DNA from: Oceanospirillaceae bacterium
Lineage (GTDB): Bacteria; Pseudomonadota; Gammaproteobacteria; Pseudomonadales; Balneatricaceae
Assembly: GCA_003521845.1 (NCBI GenBank)
Contig: DPHB01000026.1
Location: forward strand, 240,988 to 273,910
Direction of reading: 5' to 3'
DNA: 32,923 nt
Both the position numbers and the translations under genes were made by a program. Shown here piece by piece: positions 24,250-30,789 of this stretch. The notes under the pieces are model-generated. The model was not told the DNA's origin, searched no databases, and saw nothing but the letters and a program-made list of their open reading frames with translations. Numbering within the stretch: position 1 is the stretch's first letter; the number at the start of each line of letters is the position of its first letter.

Positions 24250-26163
24250 TTACTTCTTGTCTTCGTCTTTTACTTCTTCAAACTCTGCATCTACAGCATC
24301 GTCATCAGCTTCTGGAGCAGCTTCGCCTTGCTCGCCTTGTGCAGCCTGTTCGGCATACATCTTTTCAGCAATAGAGTGCGACGCTTCAGTCAAAGCCTTG
24401 GTCTTGGCTTCGATGTCGTCCTTGTCGTCACCCTTAAGGGCTTCTTCAAGTTCAGCAATAGCGGCTTCTACAGCTGCTTTTTCTTCATCAGTAGCCTTGT
24501 CGCCAGCTTCTTCTAGCATCTTCTTAGAAGAGTGAACCATGCCGTCACCAGCATTACGCGCGGCAACTAGCTCTTCAAACTTCTGATCTTCTGCTGCGTT
24601 AGCTTCAGCATCTTGTACCATGCTTTCGATTTCTTCGTCGCTTAGACCAGAAGAAGCCTTAATCACGATAGACTGTTCCTTGCCCGTACCCTTGTCCTTA
24701 GCGGACACGTTTAAGATACCGTTAGCATCAATATCAAAGCTTACTTCGATCTGTGGCATACCACGTGGTGCTGGCGGAATGTCACTTAGGTCAAAACGAC
24801 CCAAAGACTTATTCTGCGTAGCTTGCTTACGCTCACCCTGGCAAACGTGAATAGTTACCGCTGCCTGGTTATCGTCCGCGGTAGAGAAAACCTGAGATTT
24901 TTTGGTTGGGATGGTGGTGTTCTTTTCAATTACCGCCGTCATTACACCACCCATGGTCTCGATACCTAGGGTTAATGGCGTCACGTCCAACAATAGTACG
25001 TCTGTTACGTCACCAGCCAAGACTGCGCCCTGAATAGCCGCGCCCATGGCAACTGCTTCGTCCGGGTTCACATCCTTACGTGGTTCTTTACCAAAGAAAG
25101 CCGTTACTTCGCTTTGTACAAGCGGCATACGGCTCTGACCACCAACCAAGATAACTTCGTCAATTTCTGAAGCGTCTAGGTCAGCATCTTTAAGGGCTTG
25201 CGCACATGGCTTCAAGGTACCGGTTACTAGATCACCAACCAAAGATTCTAGCTTGGCGCGAGTTATCTTCACGTTCAAGTGCTTAGGACCCGTAGCGTCA
25301 GCAGTAATGTATGGCAAGTTAACGTCAGTCTGGGAAGAGCTAGACAATTCAACCTTGGCCTTTTCAGCGGCTTCTTTTAGACGCTGTAGAGCCAATGGGT
25401 CGTTGTGTAGGTCAATGCCTGAGTCTTTCTTAAATTCAGCAGCCAAAAATTCGATCAAACGCAAGTCAAAGTCTTCACCACCAAGGAACGTATCACCGTT
25501 AGTAGCCAATACTTCAAACTGGTGCTCGCCATCTACATCAGCAATTTCGATAATGGAGATATCAAATGTACCACCACCAAGGTCATACACAGCAATGGTA
25601 GAGTCGCCACGGTTCTTGTCCATGCCGTAAGCTAGTGCAGCAGCAGTAGGCTCGTTGATAATACGCTTAACTTCTAGACCAGCGATCTTGCCCGCATCTT
25701 TAGTAGCTTGACGCTGGGAGTCGTTGAAGTAAGCTGGCACAGTAATGACTGCTTCGTTTACGCTTTCGCCCAAGAAGTCTTCGGCCGTCTTCTTCATCTT
25801 TTTCAAGATTTCAGCAGAAATCTGTGGTGGCGCCTTGCTGTCGCCGTTTACGTTAACCCAAGCATCGCCGTTATCTGCAGCTTCGATCTTGTAAGGCACC
25901 ATGGAGATGTCTTTTTGTACAACGTCATCTTTAAACTTGCGACCAATCAAACGTTTGATAGCAAACAATGTGTTAATAGGGTTGGTTACGGCCTGACGCT
26001 TAGCAGACTGGCCCACTAAAATTTCGCCATCATCAGCAAATGCGATAATGGACGGGGTTGTGCGATCGCCTTCAGCGTTCTCGATAACCTTTGGCGCGTC
26101 GCCATCTAATACAGACACACAAGAGTTGGTGGTGCCCAAGTCAATTCCGATGATCTTTCCCAT
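24250..26163 (-). CDS. dnaK: Chaperone protein DnaK (Hsp70)
   Basis: DnaK is the ATP-dependent Hsp70 that binds exposed hydrophobic segments of client proteins and cycles with DnaJ and GrpE. The 637-residue protein is full length. The N-terminal ATPase domain opens GKIIGIDLGTTNSCV and contains VYDLGGGTFDISI and ILVGGQSRMPLV. The linker DVLLLDVTPLTLGIET leads to the substrate-binding domain and helical lid, and the C-terminus is acidic. The ATG at 26163 has GGAG 6 bases upstream; seven further open codons are not family-like. It lies 203 bases downstream of grpE. That gap contains hairpins but no clear second heat-shock promoter. Confidence 0.98.
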   Translation of the reverse strand: MGKIIGIDLGTTNSCVSVLDGDAPKVIENAEGDRTTPSIIAFADDGEILVGQSAKRQAVTNPINTLFAIKRLIGRKFKDDVVQKDISMVPYKIEAADNGDAWVNVNGDSKAPPQISAEILKKMKKTAEDFLGESVNEAVITVPAYFNDSQRQATKDAGKIAGLEVKRIINEPTAAALAYGMDKNRGDSTIAVYDLGGGTFDISIIEIADVDGEHQFEVLATNGDTFLGGEDFDLRLIEFLAAEFKKDSGIDLHNDPLALQRLKEAAEKAKVELSSSSQTDVNLPYITADATGPKHLNVKITRAKLESLVGDLVTGTLKPCAQALKDADLDASEIDEVILVGGQSRMPLVQSEVTAFFGKEPRKDVNPDEAVAMGAAIQGAVLAGDVTDVLLLDVTPLTLGIETMGGVMTAVIEKNTTIPTKKSQVFSTADDNQAAVTIHVCQGERKQATQNKSLGRFDLSDIPPAPRGMPQIEVSFDIDANGILNVSAKDKGTGKEQSIVIKASSGLSDEEIESMVQDAEANAAEDQKFEELVAARNAGDGMVHSSKKMLEEAGDKATDEEKAAVEAAIAELEEALKGDDKDDIEAKTKALTEASHSIAEKMYAEQAAQGEQGEAAPEADDDAVDAEFEEVKDEDKK

Positions 26164-26366
26164 CTTAAACTCCAAAATATTCACAGCCCGTTAGGGGCAT
26201 TAAATTCAAATTCTGTTCAAGCTCCATTAGCGGCGCAAACTAGGTTAATCATGTTTGTGCGTTATGCTGCTTGCTTGTATTTCTTAGTATGGCCTTTATG
26301 TTGATTTTCAACCCAAAAACCACACTTTTTTCATGTTTATTAGCCTTTAAAAGGCCCAAACTGCAA

Positions 26367-26945
26367 TTAGGGTGCTTTTGACACAACCACCATGGCTGGA
26401 CGAATCAAACGGCCATTTAAGGTATAGCCCTTTTGGAACACATCCATGACAGTGTTCGGTTCCATTTCTGCATTGGGGATAGCCGTCATAGCTTCGTGCT
26501 GCTCTGGATTGAAGGGTTCTCCATGTGGATCCAACTGCTCAACGTTGAATTTTTTCAAACCTTCCATGAGCATGCCTTGACTCATTTCTACGCCTTCAAG
26601 CAAGTTCTCTAGGGTGGCATTGTCAGCACGACTAGCAACCAGCGCTCGCTCGAGGTTATCAACTAGGTTCAGAAGCTCGACCACCAACTTTTCTTGGCCA
26701 AATTTATGGGCCTTGGCAACGTCTTGCTCGGCACGGCGGCGAACATTTTGCATTTCGGCTTGGGCGCGTACAGCTTCATCTCTGTAGGCTTCTACCTTAT
26801 TAGCAGACTCCTGCAACTCAAGTTGCAAAGACTCTACAGTTACTTCCTGCATAGCTTCTGTTTCTGGCCCTTGCTCAGTCGCCTGATCAGCGGCTTGATC
26901 AACAGGCTCTTCTTGGTTGTCGACAGAATTGTCTTGATCGCTCAT
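26367..26945 (-). CDS. grpE: Nucleotide exchange factor GrpE
   Basis: GrpE is the dimeric ADP-release factor for DnaK. The 192-residue protein has an acidic, probably disordered N-terminus, then a long coiled coil (about 45-105) with the conserved RAQAEMQNVRRRAEQDV and FGQEKLVVELLNLVDNLERAL (abridged). The C-terminal beta domain is recognised from GEPFNPEQHEAM and VMDVFQKGYTLNGRLIRPAMVVVS. GGAG lies 5 bases before the ATG at 26945. It is the first gene of the chaperone operon, controlled by the sigma-32 promoter at 27043-27072. Confidence 0.97.
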   Translation of the reverse strand: MSDQDNSVDNQEEPVDQAADQATEQGPETEAMQEVTVESLQLELQESANKVEAYRDEAVRAQAEMQNVRRRAEQDVAKAHKFGQEKLVVELLNLVDNLERALVASRADNATLENLLEGVEMSQGMLMEGLKKFNVEQLDPHGEPFNPEQHEAMTAIPNAEMEPNTVMDVFQKGYTLNGRLIRPAMVVVSKAP

Positions 26946-27042
26946 GGATACTCCATTACTGCATTACAAATTAATCTAACAGTCTTAGCCAACCAGAGAT
27001 AACTCCAGCCAACCCAAGTTAACTAAAGACTTGAATGCCAAC

Positions 27043-27072
27043 TTATATGGGGACAACAAAAACCGATTCAAG
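27043..27072 (-). promoter_or_regulatory. Sigma-32 heat-shock promoter of grpE-dnaK-dnaJ
   Basis: On the minus strand -35 CTTGAA (27067-27072) and -10 CCCCATATAA (27043-27052) are separated by 14 bases. This is an almost perfect match to the RpoH consensus. The start falls near 27035, giving a leader of about 90 bases for grpE. Confidence 0.9.
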
Positions 27073-27114
27073 CACTAATGACGTGCTATTTTTACCACAG
27101 ACAAAGAAAACTAC

Positions 27115-27142
27115 TGGACATTCATACACTACTGGATATAAT
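27115..27142 (+). promoter_or_regulatory. Sigma-70 promoter of recN
   Basis: -35 TGGACA (27115-27120, 5 of 6) and a perfect -10 TATAAT (27137-27142) are 16 bases apart. A start near 27149 leaves about 37 bases before the recN ATG. It also shows that the open frame upstream of 27186 is not translated. Confidence 0.75.
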
Positions 27143-27149
27143 CCCAGTT
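27130..27149 (+). promoter_or_regulatory. LexA (SOS) box over the recN -10
   Basis: A 20-base site has core CTG-N10-CAG (more fully TACTGG-N8-CCAGTT). It matches the E. coli LexA consensus at about 14 of 20 positions, including all core bases. It covers the recN -10, where a repressor would block polymerase. recN is a classical SOS gene. Confidence 0.7.
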
Positions 27150-27185
27150 AAATACAATTTAACTAACGCACACGAGGGCCTCAAT

Positions 27186-28865
27186 ATGCTCCAACAACTC
27201 ATCGTGCAGCACTTTGCCCTAGTCGACTTTCTACACCTCGACTTCAATCGCAACATGACCGCCATCAGTGGCGAGACAGGCGCCGGCAAATCCATTTTAC
27301 TCGATGCCCTAGGCCTAGCCCTTGGGGACAGAGCCGAATCCGGGTGCGTTAGACAAGGTGCCGACAAGGCGGATATCCATGCTGTCTTTGACCTCCACAA
27401 ACTACCTGCCATAAAAGACTACCTAGCCAGCAAGCACCTAGCCAGCGCCGACGACCCCGACACCTGCATCCTGCGCCGCATGGTTAACCAAGATGGTCGC
27501 TCGCGCGGCTATGTGAATGGCAAACCGGTCAACATTGCTACGCTCAAGCTTCTCGGCCAACAACTGATCAACATCCACGGCCAACATGAACACCAGCATC
27601 TACTAGCACGCGACAGCCACCTCAAGCTTTTGGATGCCTACGGTGCCCATCAGGAGTCCCTAGCAACTGTATCCGAGCTAAGCCAGCAATGGCACACTCT
27701 CGCCCGCCAAGCCAAGGAATTGACCGGCGACCAGCAACTTAGCGAAGCCGAACGCCAACTTCTGCAGTATCAGGTGGACGAACTTGAAACCCTGGAGCTG
27801 ATAGACGGGCAACTCGAGCAACTCGAGCAAGAACACAAACAACTCGCCAAGGCCGATCAGCTATTACAAGCCGTGGGCGCAGTACTACCAGATAACGATC
27901 GCAACGAAGACCCCAAGGCAAGCCTGCAACGCTGGCAACAAGAACTAGAGGCATTTGCCGAATTCAGCCCACAAATCGCCAACGCCATCGAGCTATTAGC
28001 TAGCGCTGCCATTCAAGTAGAAGAAAGCCAGTATGAATTACAAAGCTTCTTACAAGGCTTTGACCAAGACCCAGGCCGCCTAAGCACTATAGAATCACGG
28101 CTAGACCAAGTGTACTCTGTTGCCCGCAAACACAAGGTGCAACCAAAGCTATTGCTAGAACACCTACAAACATTGCAGGCACAACTGCAGCGCAACGAAA
28201 ACCAAGAAGCCGACCTTCAAGCCATTGCCGAGCAGCAGCAACTACTCACCCAATCCTACACCAAAGCTGCTGCTACCCTCAGCCACGAGCGCCAAGCGAC
28301 TGCCGAACAATTACAGAGCGCCGTGGCCGAGCAACTTGCTCAACTTGGCATGCCTCACTGTCGTGTACAGTTTGCTATAAGCAACAAAACAGTAACTGAG
28401 CTACACCCCAAAGGCTTAGATGATGTAGAAATGCTAATTCAAACCAATCCTGGGCAAGCTGCCAAGCCTTTAGCGAAGATCGCATCCGGTGGTGAGCTGT
28501 CGCGCATTAGCCTAGCCATACAAGTGGTTATTGCTAGCACCAGCATCACCCCCTGCTTAATTTTTGATGAAGTTGATGTGGGCATAGGTGGCGCCACCGC
28601 AGAAATCGTCGGCCGCCTATTGGCGCAACTAGGCCAACACTGCCAACTGCTTTGCATTACCCATTTACCACAGGTAGCTAGCCAAGCTCAGCATCATTTA
28701 CAGGTTAGCAAACATAGCCAAGACAAGATGACACACACGCAAGTGGTGCCATTAAGCGAGAGTCAACGCATTCAAGAAATCGCCCGTATGCTAGGCGGTG
28801 TTACATTAACAGAGCAGACTCTAGCCCATGCCAAAGAAATGCTAGGCTCTAACGCAGTACATTAA
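27186..28865 (+). CDS. recN: DNA repair protein RecN
   Basis: RecN is an SMC-like ATPase that acts at DNA double-strand breaks and is strongly SOS-induced in E. coli. The 559-residue protein has Walker A GETGAGKS at 29-36 and a long central coiled-coil region rich in Gln, Leu and Glu (about 150-370). The ABC signature ASGGELSRI and Walker B LIFDEVDVGIGG follow near the C-terminus, then a conserved THLPQVA. The ATG at 27186 gives the canonical opening MLQQLIVQHFALV and has GAGG about 9 bases upstream. The frame is open for 36 further codons, but these precede the predicted transcription start. In Pseudomonas fur separates recN from bamE; here it is absent. Confidence 0.97.
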   Translation: MLQQLIVQHFALVDFLHLDFNRNMTAISGETGAGKSILLDALGLALGDRAESGCVRQGADKADIHAVFDLHKLPAIKDYLASKHLASADDPDTCILRRMVNQDGRSRGYVNGKPVNIATLKLLGQQLINIHGQHEHQHLLARDSHLKLLDAYGAHQESLATVSELSQQWHTLARQAKELTGDQQLSEAERQLLQYQVDELETLELIDGQLEQLEQEHKQLAKADQLLQAVGAVLPDNDRNEDPKASLQRWQQELEAFAEFSPQIANAIELLASAAIQVEESQYELQSFLQGFDQDPGRLSTIESRLDQVYSVARKHKVQPKLLLEHLQTLQAQLQRNENQEADLQAIAEQQQLLTQSYTKAAATLSHERQATAEQLQSAVAEQLAQLGMPHCRVQFAISNKTVTELHPKGLDDVEMLIQTNPGQAAKPLAKIASGGELSRISLAIQVVIASTSITPCLIFDEVDVGIGGATAEIVGRLLAQLGQHCQLLCITHLPQVASQAQHHLQVSKHSQDKMTHTQVVPLSESQRIQEIARMLGGVTLTEQTLAHAKEMLGSNAVH

Positions 28866-28978
28866 AAGAAATATTTGACTAGTGGCAAGGATCTTTTGAG
28901 TGATTAGGTGGTCATAAACCTAAGCCCTTTAGGCGGCAACAAGCTTTGACCAATAAAGACCCTTAGCGAAAAGAAGCC

Positions 28979-29007
28979 TTTAGTGGGCAAAAGGAATCGG
29001 GTATGAT
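28979..29007 (+). promoter_or_regulatory. Candidate promoter of bamE
   Basis: TTTAGT (28979-28984) and TATGAT (29002-29007) are 17 bases apart. The -10 sits in a GGAATC/GATTCC inverted repeat, which could be an operator or be coincidental. The rest of the 176-base recN-bamE gap shows only weak hairpins and no fur gene or remnant. Confidence 0.4.
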
Positions 29008-29041
29008 TCCCCACAACTAATAACGGAAATACTGACCACCT

Positions 29042-29362
29042 ATGAAACGTTACTTTGCTACAGCACTTATGGCCCTAGCTCTAACAGGCTGCTCCAGTCT
29101 TACGGATTTGGAATTTCCAGGGGTTCACAAAATGGACGTGCAACAAGGCAACATCATCACCGATGACATGGTGGACTTATTGCGCCTAGGCCTAACCCGT
29201 GACCAGGTGCAATATGTTATGGGCACACCACTGATAGTAGACACCTTCAACGACAGCCACTGGGACTATGTGTACCAGCTTAAGCAAGGCAATGGGACAT
29301 TAACCGAAGCCAAACTACGGGTTGTTTTTGTTAATGACCGCGTTAGCGAAATACAACGCTAG
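29042..29362 (+). CDS. bamE: Outer membrane protein assembly factor BamE
   Basis: BamE (SmpA/OmlA) is a lipoprotein of the BAM complex that inserts beta-barrel proteins into the outer membrane. The 106-residue precursor has a lipoprotein signal ending in lipobox LTGC, so Cys17 would be lipidated. The BamE domain follows, with GVHKMDVQQGNIIT, RLGLTRDQVQYVMGTPL and FNDSHWDYVYQLKQGNG. The start is the ATG at 29042; the ribosome site is weak. Its stop overlaps that of the convergent rnfH in a shared CTAG. The position between recN and ratA/rnfH is conserved in gammaproteobacteria. Confidence 0.96.
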   Translation: MKRYFATALMALALTGCSSLTDLEFPGVHKMDVQQGNIITDDMVDLLRLGLTRDQVQYVMGTPLIVDTFNDSHWDYVYQLKQGNGTLTEAKLRVVFVNDRVSEIQR

Positions 29363-29673
29363 GCTTTACTTTTATCCGCTGCTGCTTTGGCAGCACGGTT
29401 GGCCCGAGCCTGCTTGGGGTCAATAATAAGAGGGCGGTAAATTTCGATACGCTGCCCTGCTTGTATCGGCTCTTCTTTTGGCTTACGCACAGTTTTTCCG
29501 AAAATACCCATCGGGGTATCATCAACATCCAAGCCCTCAAAGCGCTGCTCAATACCCGATTGCTTGGCAGCATCAAACACACTAGTGCCTTGCGCCACCT
29601 GCACGTTCAAAATTAACTGCTCATCAGGCAAGGCATAAGCCACTTCAATATCAATCATTGCCTGCTTATCCAT
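29359..29673 (-). CDS. rnfH: RnfH family ubiquitin-like protein
   Basis: This 104-residue protein belongs to the RnfH/UPF0125 family with a beta-grasp fold. It is recognised from IDIEVAYALPDEQLILNV, GTSVFDAAKQSGI and DTPMGIFGKTVRKPKEEPIQAGQRIEIYRPL (abridged), with a basic Lys/Ala/Arg-rich tail. Its function is not established; in E. coli it is an alternative partner encoded with RatA. The ATG at 29673 has GGAG 7 bases upstream. It overlaps the ratA stop by 8 bases, so translation is probably coupled. The frame is open 22 codons further, inside ratA. Confidence 0.93.
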   Translation of the reverse strand: MDKQAMIDIEVAYALPDEQLILNVQVAQGTSVFDAAKQSGIEQRFEGLDVDDTPMGIFGKTVRKPKEEPIQAGQRIEIYRPLIIDPKQARANRAAKAAADKSKA

Positions 29674-30094
29674 AGACTTGCTCCGCTCTTTTGCAAAATG
29701 AATCAACCATACTGCCTGCAACTTGACTAAATAATCCACCTAAAGCTTTGCCAGCAATACCAGAAATAGCAAAATCTAATTGCATCTCAACTTTACTCGC
29801 GTCTTCTCGCAACGCTGTAAACAGCCACTTGCCACGCAAATGCTCAAAGGGGCCGTCTTCCAATTCCAATTCAATCAGCCCCGGCTCGTGCAACTGGTTA
29901 CGTGTGACAAACTGATAGCTAAGCCCGGCTTTACGTAAGTGCAAACGCGCGACCATAAAGTCGTTACTTTGCTCTAGCAAATCCACTCCAACGCAACCAT
30001 CCAAAAATTGCGGATAGGCGGCAACATCATTAACTAGATCAAACATCTGCTTTGCAGAATGCATCACCAAGGCAGAACGATTAATAACCGGCAC
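29666..30094 (-). CDS. ratA: RatA family START-like protein
   Basis: This 142-residue protein belongs to the RatA/CoQ10-binding START-like family. E. coli RatA is described as a ribosome-association inhibitor, while the eukaryotic homologue Coq10 binds ubiquinone, so the true role is unsettled. Conserved segments are PVINRSALV, SAKQMFDLVNDVAAYPQFLDGC (abridged), LRGKWLF and the closing FSQVAGSMVDSFCKRAEQVYG (abridged). The start is a GTG at 30094, supported by GAGG 6 bases upstream and the usual M-P-x-I-x-R-S-A-L-V opening. A TTG four codons earlier falls on that ribosome site. It is divergent from smpB. Confidence 0.94.
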   Translation of the reverse strand: MPVINRSALVMHSAKQMFDLVNDVAAYPQFLDGCVGVDLLEQSNDFMVARLHLRKAGLSYQFVTRNQLHEPGLIELELEDGPFEHLRGKWLFTALREDASKVEMQLDFAISGIAGKALGGLFSQVAGSMVDSFCKRAEQVYG

Positions 30095-30100
30095 AAACAG

Positions 30101-30104
30101 CCTC
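30101..30104 (-). promoter_or_regulatory. Shine-Dalgarno fixing the GTG start of ratA
   Basis: GAGG on the minus strand lies 6 bases before GTG 30094. It overlaps the alternative upstream TTG, which therefore cannot be served by it. Confidence 0.6.
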
Positions 30105-30243
30105 AAAACTAAGAGTCATAAAAACATCCTATTTTAAGCCTTTCCTAACCTGCATGCTAGCCGCTTCCTTAGTCATTCATCAACAAAGCACAATTGCCTA
30201 GGCTTTTTCCCTTAAAACCCCTACCGAATTTTGACCCATGCTG

Positions 30244-30249
30244 TACAAT
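30244..30249 (+). promoter_or_regulatory. Candidate -10 of smpB, very close to its start codon
   Basis: TACAAT lies only 7 bases before the smpB ATG, which would put the transcription start at or next to the ATG. No -35 is visible at 16-18 bases, and no Shine-Dalgarno lies before the ATG. Confidence 0.45.
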
Positions 30250-30256
30250 GCGCGCC

Positions 30257-30736
30257 ATGGCAAAAAAATCCAAAGCAAAAAAACCTTCCGACGGTACCAT
30301 CGCTCTCAACAAGCGCGCCAAGTTTGAATATCACATCGAACAGCGTTTTGAAGCAGGTGTTCAGTTAACGGGCTGGGAAGTTAAATCCCTGCGTGAAGGC
30401 AAGGCTAACATTACCGATTCCTACGTATTGATTCGCAATGGCGAAGCACAACTTGTGGCTGCACATTTTGCACCACTACTGACGGCCAGCACCCACGTAG
30501 TTTGCGAGCCTATGCGCCCGCGCAAACTATTGCTACACAAAAAGGAAATTGCCAAACTGTTTGCCGCCAGCACGCAAAAAGGCCACACCATCGTGGCCTT
30601 AGCTTTGTATTGGAAAGGCTCCCATGTGAAATGCGAAATTGCTTTGGTAAAAGGCAAGCAGCTACATGATAAACGCGCCACAGAAAAAGAGCGTGATTGG
30701 AACAAGCAAAAACAACGTATTCTGATGAAGGCTTAA
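30257..30736 (+). CDS. smpB: SsrA-binding protein SmpB
   Basis: SmpB binds tmRNA and brings it to stalled ribosomes for trans-translation. The 159-residue protein has the OB-fold core with IALNKRAKFEYHIEQRFEAG (abridged), TGWEVKSLREGKANI, and the basic C-terminal tail KRATEKERDWNKQKQRILMKA (abridged) that enters the mRNA channel. The ATG at 30257 gives the usual MAKKSKAKK opening. An ATG three codons earlier and a longer open frame are not family-like. The tmRNA gene itself lies at 32570-32923, separated here by a Kef-type antiporter gene. Confidence 0.96.
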   Translation: MAKKSKAKKPSDGTIALNKRAKFEYHIEQRFEAGVQLTGWEVKSLREGKANITDSYVLIRNGEAQLVAAHFAPLLTASTHVVCEPMRPRKLLLHKKEIAKLFAASTQKGHTIVALALYWKGSHVKCEIALVKGKQLHDKRATEKERDWNKQKQRILMKA

Positions 30737-30763
30737 ACCCTCCAAGCAAATCTGTCATAGCAA

Positions 30764-30783
30764 GGCCGCGCAGCAAAGCGGCC
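30764..30783. other. GC-rich hairpin between convergent smpB and kef genes
   Basis: GGCCGC (30764-30769) and GCGGCC (30778-30783) form a perfect stem with an 8-base loop, in the 53-base gap between two stop codons. No T run follows on either strand, so any terminator activity is uncertain. Confidence 0.45.
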
Positions 30784-30789
30784 ATCTCG

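Noticed and set aside
26190..26221. Second sigma-32-like promoter before dnaK (CTTGAA-N18-CCCCTAAC)
   Set aside because: The spacer is too long and the -10 is imperfect compared with the strong site before grpE.
27078..27185. 36-residue N-terminal extension of RecN
   Set aside because: It lies upstream of or across the promoter and LexA box and is unlike RecN N-termini; ATG 27186 gives the family opening.
27781..27860. Repetitive CAACTCGAGCAA-type sequence in recN as a DNA repeat
   Set aside because: It encodes the Gln/Leu/Glu heptads of the coiled coil and needs no other explanation.
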